Source: CAWGXG01 sp963826505 (GTDB lineage: Bacteria; Chloroflexota; Anaerolineae; Aggregatilineales; Aggregatilineaceae). Taken from it: DNA of 64,000 bases. The position numbers and the translations under genes are program-made. Below are positions 46,390 through 54,534 of this stretch, one piece after another; position 1 is the first letter of the stretch, and each line of letters begins with the position of its first letter. The notes beneath the pieces are model-generated. The model had not been told where the DNA came from. It worked only from the letters and a program-made list of their open reading frames with translations, and ran no database searches. Location of the stretch: assembly GCA_963826505.1 (NCBI GenBank), contig CAWGXG010000006.1, positions 124,001 through 188,000 of the forward strand, given 5' to 3'.

Positions 46390-46742
46390 GCCGATCCTTC
46401 TCCCGGCGACTGGCACAGCCCTGCCCGACACAGGCTGGCGATCACCGCCTCCTTCACCGCCTGAAACGGCTGGCCCACGATGGGCGCACGCGCGATCAGA
46501 GCGATGTCGTACCCCTGTTGCAGCGCGGGGTGAGCGTGGCGGATAACCTCACGCAGTCGCCGCCGGACACGGTTGCGGGCCACCGCTGTGCCCACGTGCT
46601 TACCCGTGACAAACCCATAACGGTTATGAGTCAGGCCATTGGGCATAACGCTGAGCACCACAAAGGGATGGCGCCACACACTGCCAGAACGGCGTAGACG
46701 GACGAACTCCTGGCTCCGGCGAAGACGCAGAGGGCGCTGCAT
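46386..46742 (-). CDS. rnpA: Ribonuclease P protein component
   Basis: 118 residues. N-terminal RPLRLRRSQEFVRLRRSG, then FVTGKHVGTAVARNRVRRRLREVIR, the RNR motif that binds the RNA subunit. It is the protein cofactor for tRNA 5'-end processing. It follows rpmH by 22 bases and overlaps yidD, the standard order. Confidence 0.95.
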   Translation of the reverse strand: MQRPLRLRRSQEFVRLRRSGSVWRHPFVVLSVMPNGLTHNRYGFVTGKHVGTAVARNRVRRRLREVIRHAHPALQQGYDIALIARAPIVGQPFQAVKEAVIASLCRAGLCQSPGEGSA

Positions 46743-46764
46743 GACGGCGGGATAACCGGACGGC

Positions 46765-46941
46765 CTAGCTCTTCCAGTTGACCTTCTTGACGTGATTGTT
46801 CATTTTGGGCGTCAATACTGTACGCCCCTTCGCCCGGCGCGCCTTCAAAACCCGGCGACCGTTTTTGGACAGCATACGACGACGAAACCCATGGACGCGC
46901 ACGCGGCGGCGAATTTTGGGTTGGTAAGTACGCTTTGGCAT
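46765..46941 (-). CDS. rpmH: Ribosomal protein bL34
   Basis: 58 residues starting MPKRTYQPKIRRRVRVHGFR from the ATG at 46941, with a GGGA ribosome site. The frame is open further upstream, but the upstream part is leader. The C-terminal tail (TPKMNNHVKKVNWKS) is somewhat longer than in E. coli L34. First gene of the operon, with a strong promoter about 100 bases before it. Confidence 0.96.
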   Translation of the reverse strand: MPKRTYQPKIRRRVRVHGFRRRMLSKNGRRVLKARRAKGRTVLTPKMNNHVKKVNWKS

Positions 46942-47045
46942 GGTTGTTCCCTCTTTCAAAAAACGCGCACAGAGCGCGGTTTTGGTGGTTTCCCCAATCC
47001 GATGAATGATCGGGTGTCGCCTGGACCCCCGAACACCGAACGGCA

Positions 47046-47074
47046 AGTATAGCGCATGGCCATACACGGGTCAA
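47046..47074 (-). promoter_or_regulatory. Strong sigma70 promoter of the rpmH operon
   Basis: Minus strand TTGACC (47074-47069), 17-base spacer, TATACT (47051-47046): 5/6 at both boxes and ideal spacing. It gives a leader of about 100 bases before rpmH. Confidence 0.8.
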
Positions 47075-47110
47075 GCGTCATTTGTTGAAACAAAACTCGT
47101 CGCAGCATGC

Positions 47111-47129
47111 TATGTTATTTAATAACATA
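47111..47129. repeat. AT-only palindrome upstream of rpmH
   Basis: TATGTTATT-T-AATAACATA, nine-base arms around one base, almost free of G and C in a GC-rich region. It lies about 37 bases upstream of the -35 of the rpmH promoter. It may be an operator or an UP-like element; it does not match the DnaA box. Confidence 0.6.
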
Positions 47130-47147
47130 ATCATAAAGATGGGGCAA

Positions 47148-47178
47148 CAAAAAAGGGCCGCCTATAACGACAGGCGGC
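47148..47178 (-). terminator. Terminator of the 47220-47789 gene
   Basis: Minus strand: stem GCCGCC / GGCGGC (47173-47178, 47157-47162), 10-base loop, then CCTTTTTTGTTG. It lies 42 bases after the stop. Confidence 0.85.
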
Positions 47179-47219
47179 TTGACGATAGCGGGCGTAGTGA
47201 CCGCATTAAGGCCGCGCGC

Positions 47220-47789
47220 CTACTTAGTCGTGTCCTGCGTGGGGAAGCAGCCCAGCAGCTTCCAATACAACACGCTCGATTTGGGCTGGTCGAGCTGATC
47301 CCAGTCGGCGGGGAGATCGAGCTTGCCCGCGCTATCCTTGGCCAGGGTCATGTACAGATACAGCGTAGAACCGGCATACGGGTCATCATCCAGACCCAGG
47401 CAGACCACTGTCGGATCATTTTTCGCGGGCTGGATGTTGTCCACAGTATCGATCCCCGTCAGAGCAGCATAAGTGTAGGGCAGTACGAGCTGGATGTCTT
47501 CTTCGGCGGCCTGAAAATCGACATTGAAATTCACGACGCTGGGCAGCCGGGTAAGCACACTGACCGACGCCTTGATCTGATCCTCTTGATTCGGAAACTG
47601 CTGAAGCAGCCAGTCTTGCGCCGTATCAAGAGGGACCTGGTAGTAGGTGAGATCTTCCGTTTTCGCCCCGCTGCCAGCCGTGCCGAATAACGATTCGCGC
47701 AGGCTGTCGCTGCTGCCTACCAGGACCATGCCAATCAGCAGACCGATGATAAACCCGCCCACGAGGGTCATAAGTTCGCGGCGTTTCAT
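47220..47789 (-). CDS. Membrane-anchored protein of unknown function
   Basis: 189 residues. A hydrophobic N-terminal helix (8-27, with Gly-rich packing) anchors a soluble domain of about 150 residues, probably outside the membrane. The domain has alternating polar and hydrophobic strands and acidic loops, one cysteine pair candidate (VCLGL, GCFPT) and no known motif. It is a single-gene unit with its own terminator, downstream of the sigma/anti-sigma pair on the same strand, so it could be in their regulon. Family not recognised. Confidence 0.65.
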   Translation of the reverse strand: MKRRELMTLVGGFIIGLLIGMVLVGSSDSLRESLFGTAGSGAKTEDLTYYQVPLDTAQDWLLQQFPNQEDQIKASVSVLTRLPSVVNFNVDFQAAEEDIQLVLPYTYAALTGIDTVDNIQPAKNDPTVVCLGLDDDPYAGSTLYLYMTLAKDSAGKLDLPADWDQLDQPKSSVLYWKLLGCFPTQDTTK

Positions 47790-47933
47790 GGGACGATGTC
47801 CTTTCTCATCCGAAACCGGTTGATCACTCGAACGCGCTTATCCTATTTTTTGTCGTCGGTCAAAAGGCAAAGGCGCCGGAAAAGCACCATTTTTTACGCC
47901 CTATTTACGGTTGTCGCCTGTTCAACTGGCCGG

Positions 47934-48377
47934 TCAATGCCGCTCACGCAGCCAGAGCACCAACCCGGCTACGCCAATCACGACCGCTACCACGATGACG
48001 GCGCCCCAGGTTACCGATCCCACCGAGGTGCCCAACACGCTGCTGTTATCGCTGGAGTCCTGGGCCAGGAGCAGCGCGGCAGCGACCAGTACCACGACGG
48101 CGGCGGCGGCGAAAGCGGCCAGCCGCACGGGACGCTGCCGCAGCCAGGAGGCATTGCGGCGCGGGTATTGGCGGTTCCATTCCATCGTCAGGCGTTGCGT
48201 CAAGTGGGCCTGGAAGGTGGGACTTGGTGATAATTGAGGCCCGGCGATGTCGTACAGCGCCTGAACCACATCAGTTAATCCAGCGAGTTCGGATGAGGTG
48301 CTCGTGGGCTTGGCCCCAGCCATCACCTGATCCGTGAAAGCGGCCAGTTCGTCGTCCAGTCGATTGTCATCATGCAT
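47934..48377 (-). CDS. Putative anti-sigma factor, two membrane helices
   Basis: 147 residues. An acidic cytoplasmic N-terminal part (1-80) is followed by two membrane helices (about 85-104 and 121-140). It starts one base after the sigma-factor stop, so the two are made together. Position, size and topology are those of anti-sigma factors that hold an ECF sigma at the membrane. The zinc-binding HxxxCxxC motif is absent, so the binding mode is not of the ZAS type. Confidence 0.72.
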   Translation of the reverse strand: MHDDNRLDDELAAFTDQVMAGAKPTSTSSELAGLTDVVQALYDIAGPQLSPSPTFQAHLTQRLTMEWNRQYPRRNASWLRQRPVRLAAFAAAAVVVLVAAALLLAQDSSDNSSVLGTSVGSVTWGAVIVVAVVIGVAGLVLWLRERH

Positions 48378-48378
48378 A

Positions 48379-48921
48379 CTACACCACGCCTATCTCGTCC
48401 CGCAGCGCCTGGATTGCTCTACGGTACAGTGATTTGATCGCTTCGAGGGATTGGTCCCGTTCCCCGGCAATTTCTGCAAAAGTCAACCCATCTGCAAAGC
48501 GCATCAAAATGATTTCCTGATAGTGTGCTGGCAAGTCGACCATTGCTTTCTGAATCAACGCCCGTTCGTCACCGCGCTCATGATCGTACAGCGGATCGGA
48601 CACGAGATTCTCGGCGTCATCCAGACTGGCCGATGCTGGCTCACTGTAGCGGTTGCGCTGCCGGTAGAAGTCCGCGATCTGGCGGTTGACGATGGTATAC
48701 AGCCACGTGCTAAACCGTGAGCGCGCCTCGAATCCTTTGAGCGAACGCAGTACCGCTATGAACACTTCTTGAGTCACGTCTTCAGCATGTTGGGCAGGAA
48801 TCCGGCTCTTGACCCGGTTAAATACCTTGGTGAAATATCGTTCATACAAAGTCAAAAAGGCCGAGCGATCCCCATTTTGTGCCTGGCGAGCCAAAAACTC
48901 GTCACTGCTTTGCGTGACCAT
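48379..48921 (-). CDS. ECF-type RNA polymerase sigma factor
   Basis: 180 residues with regions 2 (AFLTLYERYFTKVFNRVKSRI, AEDVTQEVFIAVLRSL, FSTWLYTIVNRQIADFYRQ) and 4 (LPAHYQEIILMRFADGLTFAEIAGERDQSLEAIKSLYRRAIQALR). It directs transcription of a stress or envelope regulon when released from its partner encoded next. Its targets are not known; upstream of the gene no typical ECF promoter was recognised by eye. Confidence 0.93.
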   Translation of the reverse strand: MVTQSSDEFLARQAQNGDRSAFLTLYERYFTKVFNRVKSRIPAQHAEDVTQEVFIAVLRSLKGFEARSRFSTWLYTIVNRQIADFYRQRNRYSEPASASLDDAENLVSDPLYDHERGDERALIQKAMVDLPAHYQEIILMRFADGLTFAEIAGERDQSLEAIKSLYRRAIQALRDEIGVV

Positions 48922-49056
48922 ATTTACATCCTTAATGGTTTATGTCGTGAAAAAACGCTAATGTGTGCCGCGATGCAGTGCAGATTGATGGGAATGTCAC
49001 ACCGTGATGCACCATAACTATACACCAAAACCGCTTTTTTAAGGGAAGGTCGCTCG

Positions 49057-49085
49057 TTTCGGAAGCCCATAGGGCGTGCTATAAT
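49057..49085 (+). promoter_or_regulatory. Candidate promoter for the acyl-CoA dehydrogenase gene
   Basis: A perfect TATAAT (49080-49085) with a poor TTTCGG box 17 bases upstream; the start codon is at 49158. An activator may be needed. Confidence 0.45.
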
Positions 49086-49157
49086 CGCGGGCAAGCGGCG
49101 GTCATGGGATCGCCGGTTGCTGCAACAGCAGGTACTTAAAAAAAGGATACTTGGGTT

Positions 49158-50372
49158 ATGGACTTTACGCTCACCGAAGAACACGTGATGGCTCAGGAAA
49201 TGGTTCGCAACCTGGCTCGCGAAAAGATCTATCCCACTCTCAAGGAGTGGGACCGCAAACACCAGCCCCACCCTGACGTGCTCCCGCTCCTGGCCCAAAA
49301 CGGCGTGCTGGGGATCAATATTCCGGTGCGCTATGGCGGTCAGGGCTTCGACTACATCACGTTGGCGCTGGTATGTGAAGAACTCGAACGGATTGATGCC
49401 AGTTTGCGCGTGGTGATGTCGGTGCACGCCGGGCTAAACAGTCTGGCGCTGCTGCAATGGGGGACGGAAGACCAAAAACAGCGCTTCCTGGTTCCACAGG
49501 CCAAAGGCGAAAAATACGCCGGGTACGCGCTGACGGAAGCCGACGCTGGCAGCGATCCGGTGAGTCTGCGCTCGACGGCGCGCCGTGAAGGCGATGTGTA
49601 TATCCTCAACGGCGAGAAGATGTGGATCAGCCTGGCGTCATTGGCCGATCACTTCATCGTCTTCGCCAAAACCGATCCGCACGCGGAACCGCGCCATAAG
49701 GGTATTACAGCCTTCATCATCACGCGCGATATGCCGGGCGTGTCGACCCGCGACGAAAAACACAAGCTGGGTGTGCGCGCTGGTTCTACCGGCTCTATCG
49801 TGATGCAGAACGTCGAGGTCCCGGTTGAGAACCGGCTGGGCGAAGAAGGCGAAGGCTTCTATATCGCGATGAGCTGCCTCGATAACGGACGTTTCACGGT
49901 CGCTGCTGGGGCGACGGGCTGCATTCGGGCCTGTTTGGAAGACAGCGTCGCCTATGCCAAGGAACGCCACACCTTCGGCGTGCCGATCGCAGAGCACCAG
50001 TTGATCAAGCAGAAGATCGCCTATATGCAGCAGTGGTATGACGCGGCGGAACTGCTGGTTATGCGGGCCGGTTGGCTCAAAAACCAGGGCCAGCGCAACA
50101 CGCGTGAAACCGCCGTCGCCAAGTGGTTTGCGACCGACATGAGCGTCAAGGCCGCGCTGGAAGCGGTCCAACTGCACGGCGCGTATGGGTTCAGCGATGA
50201 ATACGACGTTGAGCGCTATATGCGTAACGCCAAAGGCGCGGTGATCTACGAAGGATCGAGCGAGATCCAGCAGTTGATCCAGGCGGATTATGCGCTCGGG
50301 AATCGCGTGGACAAGCCGCTGCGCTGCGAGCCGGTACCGTACGATCCCGAGTTCTGGCAGAGCGAAGCCTAG
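49158..50372 (+). CDS. Acyl-CoA dehydrogenase
   Basis: 404 residues. FAD and substrate motifs: YAGYALTEADAGSD, KMWISLASLADHFIVFAKTD, and the C-terminal helix with AVQLHGAYGFSDEYDVERYMRNAKGAVIYEGSSEIQ, where the Glu of YEG is the expected catalytic base. It is of the short/medium-chain or glutaryl-CoA type by sequence pattern; chain length cannot be set. Electrons should go to the electron-transfer flavoprotein encoded right after it. AAAGGA precedes the ATG. Confidence 0.9.
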   Translation: MDFTLTEEHVMAQEMVRNLAREKIYPTLKEWDRKHQPHPDVLPLLAQNGVLGINIPVRYGGQGFDYITLALVCEELERIDASLRVVMSVHAGLNSLALLQWGTEDQKQRFLVPQAKGEKYAGYALTEADAGSDPVSLRSTARREGDVYILNGEKMWISLASLADHFIVFAKTDPHAEPRHKGITAFIITRDMPGVSTRDEKHKLGVRAGSTGSIVMQNVEVPVENRLGEEGEGFYIAMSCLDNGRFTVAAGATGCIRACLEDSVAYAKERHTFGVPIAEHQLIKQKIAYMQQWYDAAELLVMRAGWLKNQGQRNTRETAVAKWFATDMSVKAALEAVQLHGAYGFSDEYDVERYMRNAKGAVIYEGSSEIQQLIQADYALGNRVDKPLRCEPVPYDPEFWQSEA

Positions 50373-50384
50373 GCGGAGCGTTAT

Positions 50385-50418
50385 ACGGGCGGGGCGGGAT
50401 TCATCCTCCGCCCGTTTT
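50385..50418 (+). terminator. Terminator or attenuator after the acyl-CoA dehydrogenase
   Basis: Stem ACGGGCGG / CCGCCCGT (50385-50392, 50408-50415) with a 15-base loop followed by TTTCTC. It would reduce read-through into etfB. Confidence 0.65.
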
Positions 50419-50448
50419 CTCAAATAGATCATTTTCAGGAGGAACAAC

Positions 50449-51235
50449 GTGCATGTTGTTGTGATTACGCAAAGCACCCCGGATACCGAAGCCATCGTGA
50501 CGGTGGACGCTGGCGGGCAGGTGCACTGGGGCGATAAGCTAGTGGTCAATCCGTGGGACGAGTACGCTCATCACCGAGGCGATCCTGCTCAAGGACGCCC
50601 ACCAAGGCAAGGCTACCATCCTGACGATTGGCGGCGAAGAAAACGCGGAAGCGCTCAAACACGGGCTGGCGATTGGTGCCGACCAGGCGATTCGAGTTTG
50701 GGATGGGGCGCTTCAGGGACTCGACAGTCTGGCGTATGCGCGGGCTGCCGCTGCCGCCGTGCGCAAGCTGGGCGATGTAGATCTCGTGATCTTCGGGCGC
50801 GAGCTGCCCGATCTGGCCTCCGATCTGCATATTTTCCAGACGGCGCGCCTGCTGGACTGGACGATGCTGGGCTTTGTCGCCAAGATCGAAGCGATCGATT
50901 TTGCGGCGAAGAAAATCACCGTGCGGCGCGATATGGAGCATGGGACGCAGGTCGTCAGCAGCCGCCTGCCCGCGGTGATCAGCGTGTTGAAGGATATCAA
51001 CGAGCCGAAATATCCGACCTTCATTGGCATTCGTAAGGCGGCCAAAGCCGCGATCCCAGTGTGGGGGCTGTCTGACCTGGGGCTGAGCGCTGATGCGGTA
51101 CAACCTGTCGTACAGCTCAGCGGGTACCGCGAGCTGCCCAAGCGCGAAGGCGCGGTCCAGATCATCGACGGGGCCACTGCGAAAGACAAAGCCGAGGCCC
51201 TGGTCGCGCACCTGTTGGAGGACAAAGTCTTATGA
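50449..51235 (+). CDS. etfB: Electron-transfer flavoprotein beta subunit, frameshifted
   Basis: The frame from GTG/ATG-like start 50449 (AGGAGG ahead) gives MHVVVITQSTPDTEA...VNPWDEYA and is then lost. From 50570 the next frame continues exactly as expected: ITEAILLKDAHQGKATILTIGG, ... GADQAIRVWDG, ... VDLVIFGRELPDLASD, to DKVL at 51235. One extra base near 50569 explains the break; the whole protein would be about 262 residues. EtfB binds AMP and forms a heterodimer with EtfA, taking electrons from acyl-CoA dehydrogenases. The stop overlaps the etfA start (ATGA). Confidence 0.85.
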
Positions 51236-52222
51236 GCGCCCCACTATCGCGTGTGTTTGTATGGGTCGAGCAGCACAACGGCGAGCCGCTCCCCGTCGCA
51301 TTGGAAGCGTTGGGTGTGGCGCGCGGGCTGGCCGGTGACGGCACGGTGACCGCGCTGGTCTTCGGGCACGGCGTGGATGACGTAGCCTCGGCGGCGCTGG
51401 CCTATGGTGCGGACACTGTGATCAAAGCGGACGATGCGTCGCTGGCGGCCTATCGCTTCGCGCCCTATGAGGCGCTATTGTCCCAATTGGTTAAAGAACA
51501 CCAGCCAGGAATCGTACTGGCCGGGGCGACAACCTCCGGGCGCGAAGTGCTGGCCGGGGCCGCGGCCGATCTGGGCGCGGGGATGTTGACCGATGTCACC
51601 GAGCTGACGCTAGAAGGTGGCGCGCTGCGAGCAGTGCGTCCGGTGTTGGGTGGCAAAGTGCTGCGCGTGGAGACGGTAACCGGCGCGGGGCCGCAGTTCG
51701 CGGCGCTGCGCGCGCGGGTGTTCAAGGCATTGGAGCCAGACCCAAGCCGCAGCGGCGAGATCATCACGGTCGACTCCCGTACTGGCGGAATCCGCGATCG
51801 ATTCCACGATCGAGAGTGTCGAAGAGACGGCGGGCGAGATCAGCCTGACCGACGCCAAGATCGTCGTGTCCGGTGGGCGAGGCGTGGGCGGCCCGAATGG
51901 TTTCCAGCCGATTCAGGCGCTGGCCGATGTGTTGAACGGGGCCGTAGGTGCCAGCCGCGCCGCCGTGGACGCGGGCTGGATTCCGTACGAGCACCAGGTC
52001 GGGCAAACCGGGAAAGTCGTTACGCCGGACCTGTACATCGCGGCGGGAATTTCGGGCGCGATTCAGCATCAGGCCGGGATGCGCACCGCCAAGGTGATCG
52101 TCGCCATCAACAAAGACGCCGAAGCGCCGATCTTCAAGCTGGCGCGCTATGGCCTCGTGGGCGATCTGTTCGAGATCGTGCCCGCGCTGACGGAAGCTTT
52201 CCGGCAGAAGCTCGGCAAATAA
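51232..52222 (+). CDS. etfA: Electron-transfer flavoprotein alpha subunit, frameshifted
   Basis: From the ATG at 51232 the protein is normal up to ...EPDPSRSGEIITVD. The frame is then lost at about 51775. The next frame continues PVLAESAIDSTIES...LTDAKIVVSGGRGVGGPNGFQPIQALAD and ends ...EAFRQKLGK at 52222. The latter part holds the FAD-binding motifs (SGGRGVGG, DLYIAAGISGAIQHQAGM, VAINKDAEAPIF). One extra base explains the break; intact length about 330. In the unshifted frame the gene would run out of phase to 52380. Confidence 0.85.
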
Positions 52223-52252
52223 GCGGCGTTACAAACGCGAAAAAAAACGGCT

Positions 52253-52289
52253 CAGGTCTCCGCAAAGTGTGGAGACCTGTTGTTATAAC
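52253..52289 (+). terminator. Terminator of the etf operon
   Basis: Perfect 9-base stem CAGGTCTCC / GGAGACCTG (52253-52261, 52271-52279), 9-base loop, then TTGTTAT. It lies 30 bases after etfA. Confidence 0.75.
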
Positions 52290-52303
52290 GGGAGGTCGGG
52301 AGT

Positions 52304-53560
52304 ATGCAGGGAGAAGCGGTTACCATCCTGGCCGGAAAGCGTGTGCTCCTGGGGGTGACGGGCAGCATCGCAGCCTATAAGGTAGTCGATCTGGCCAGCA
52401 AACTGACCCAGGCCGGAACGCTGGTCGACGTGATCATGACGGAGGCCGCCCAACGGTTTGTCACGCCGCTGACATTCCAGGCGGTGACTGGGCGCGCCGT
52501 GTACACGTCGATGTGGCACACCGATCCGAGCGGCGGGCTGGCCACCCATATCGCGCATGTCGGGTTGGGCGAAGGCGCGGATTTGTTCGTGATCGCGCCG
52601 TGTTCGGCCCATACACTCGCGCGGCTGGCGCACGGGCTGGCCGACGATCTGCTGGCGGTGACGGCCCTGGCGGCGCGCTGTCCGCTGGTAGTCGCCCCCG
52701 CGATGGACGGCGGCATGTACGCGCATCCCGCCACGCAGGCCAATCTCGCCGTGCTGCGCGAGCGAGGCGTGACGGTCATCGAGCCGGACGAGGGACGGTT
52801 TGCGTCCGGGCTGGTAGGCAAGGGCCGTTTCCCAGAGACGCGCACCCTCACCGGCATGCTTCGAGTCAAATTAGGGCAGCACGGGCCGCTGGCGAATCGG
52901 CACGTGGTGGTGACGGCGGGCGGCACGCGCGAACCTTTGGACCCCGTGCGTTTTCTGACCAACCGGTCCAGCGGCAAACAAGGTTACGCGCTGGCTCAGG
53001 CGGCGATCGACGCAGGCGCACACGTGACTCTGATCAGCGCCGCGCGCGATCTCCCGGTCCCGATTGGCGTGAGTTTTTTCCCGGTGGATACGGCGGAAGA
53101 GATGCGCGACGCCGTGCTGGCACACACTGAACGTGTCGATGCGCTGGTCATGGCGGCGGCGGTCGCTGATTTTCGTCCGGAGCATGTCGCGCCGCAGAAG
53201 ATCAAAAAATCTCCAAACACGGATGACGCGCCTGTTTTACACCTCGCCCGCACACCCGATATCTTGCTGGCCGTCAAACAGCAGCGCGCAGTCAGCGGCT
53301 GGCCGCGCGTAGTGGTAGGTTTTGCCGCCGAAAGCGAGTCTTTGCTGGAGAACGCGCAATCCAAGCTGGAACGCAAAGGGCTTGATCTGATCGTCGCCAA
53401 CGACGTGACCGCGCCGGATGCGGGCTTTGAGGTCGATACCAACCGGGTAACTTTGATCGAAGCTGACGGGAGCGTCCGCCCCTTGGAGTTGGCCAGCAAA
53501 GCGCACGTCGCCGAAGTCGTGATCCGCTGGGTGGGTGAGTGGCTGCACCGCCAGGAGTGA
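52304..53560 (+). CDS. coaBC: Phosphopantothenoylcysteine decarboxylase/synthetase
   Basis: 418 residues. CoaC part (about 1-185): VTGSIAAYKVVDLASKL, FVTPLTFQAVTGR, THIAHVGL (catalytic His), VIAPCSAHTLARLAHGLADDLL and APAMDGGMYAHPA, in which the usual Asn of PAMN is Asp. CoaB part (about 200-410): VVVTAGGTREPLDPVRFLTNRSSGKQGYALAQAA, VMAAAVADFRP, KIKK and VVGFAAESE, VANDVTAPDAGF. Together they make 4'-phosphopantetheine from phosphopantothenate, Cys and CTP for CoA synthesis. GGAGG-like site ahead of the ATG. Confidence 0.95.
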   Translation: MQGEAVTILAGKRVLLGVTGSIAAYKVVDLASKLTQAGTLVDVIMTEAAQRFVTPLTFQAVTGRAVYTSMWHTDPSGGLATHIAHVGLGEGADLFVIAPCSAHTLARLAHGLADDLLAVTALAARCPLVVAPAMDGGMYAHPATQANLAVLRERGVTVIEPDEGRFASGLVGKGRFPETRTLTGMLRVKLGQHGPLANRHVVVTAGGTREPLDPVRFLTNRSSGKQGYALAQAAIDAGAHVTLISAARDLPVPIGVSFFPVDTAEEMRDAVLAHTERVDALVMAAAVADFRPEHVAPQKIKKSPNTDDAPVLHLARTPDILLAVKQQRAVSGWPRVVVGFAAESESLLENAQSKLERKGLDLIVANDVTAPDAGFEVDTNRVTLIEADGSVRPLELASKAHVAEVVIRWVGEWLHRQE

Positions 53561-53580
53561 GCCGACCTCTCTGCTGAACC

Positions 53581-53621
53581 CAAAAACCAGCATCTCACTG
53601 CGCACGAGATGCTGGTTTTTG
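53581..53621. terminator. Strong bidirectional terminator
   Basis: A 16-base perfect stem CAAAAACCAGCATCTC / GAGATGCTGGTTTTTG around a 9-base loop, with A and T runs at each foot. It separates the convergent coaBC and sugar-permease genes. Confidence 0.95.
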
Positions 53622-53651
53622 ATTTTCCGAGCGGCTTAAGCCGCTGAAACG

Positions 53652-54530
53652 TCACTTGTCGCGGGTCAGCGTGAAACCGCTCATGAACTGTTTTTGCAGC
53701 AGAATGAACACGATTACCGGGGGAATGCTGGCGATGATCGTGCCCATCATCAGCGGCCCGAAACGCAGCGCGCCCCCGCCTAGACGCAGCGTTCCGATGC
53801 CGGTCTGGATGGTTTGCATGCTGGGATCGGAAATGATCAGGTTCGGCCACAGGTACATATTCCAGGCGTAAATCGTTTGGACCACTGCCAGCGCGCCGAT
53901 CGTGTTCCAGCTCATCGGCACCAGCACCCGGTACAGGAACTGAAGCGGATTCGCCCCGTCGAGCTGGGCGGCTTCAGAGAGTTCTGGCGGGATACTGGCG
54001 AAGTGCTGGCGAAACAGGAAGGTTCCCGTTGCGCTGGCTGTAAAAGGTATGATCAGAGCCTGAAACGTGTTCTGCCAATGGAAATCGTTGATGATCCGGA
54101 ACAGCGCGATGATCAAGACTTCGGTGGGCATCATCAGAGTGATCAGCACGAAGCCGAAGACCAGCCATTTGCCCGGAAAACGAAAATAGACGAAGGCCAG
54201 ACCCGACAGCAGCGAGAAAATCGTCTTGCCGACGGTGATGCCCACCGTCATGACCACACTGTTGATCATGTAGGTCTGCAAATGGCGTTCATAGAAGACA
54301 ACGTGCCAGTTGTCGAGCAGCCCTGATCCCGGCGTGAACTGGTAACGAAAGACCTCGCCATTGGTCTGCGTGCTGACCAGCAGCGCGTAGAACAGCGGGA
54401 TGCCGGAGATGAAACAGGCTGTGATCAAAATGATGTGCGCGTACCAACGTTTGGGCAGCCGGGCGCGCATCCTGTCCCAGGCTGACGCAGCCGGTGCCAC
54501 GCGGACAATGTTTTCGGATACACCAGACAT
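53652..54530 (-). CDS. Sugar ABC transporter permease, MalG/UgpE type
   Basis: 292 residues, six membrane helices. The EAA loop reads ELSEAAQLDGANPLQFLYRVLVP (about 184-206), where the ATPase docks. N-terminal cytoplasmic tail of about 25 residues, then helix 1 (AHIILITACFISGIPLFYALL). It follows the other permease by 4 bases. No ATPase gene is in this cluster, so a shared MsmX/UgpC-type ATPase encoded elsewhere is expected. Confidence 0.93.
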   Translation of the reverse strand: MSGVSENIVRVAPAASAWDRMRARLPKRWYAHIILITACFISGIPLFYALLVSTQTNGEVFRYQFTPGSGLLDNWHVVFYERHLQTYMINSVVMTVGITVGKTIFSLLSGLAFVYFRFPGKWLVFGFVLITLMMPTEVLIIALFRIINDFHWQNTFQALIIPFTASATGTFLFRQHFASIPPELSEAAQLDGANPLQFLYRVLVPMSWNTIGALAVVQTIYAWNMYLWPNLIISDPSMQTIQTGIGTLRLGGGALRFGPLMMGTIIASIPPVIVFILLQKQFMSGFTLTRDK

Positions 54531-54534
54531 GGCC

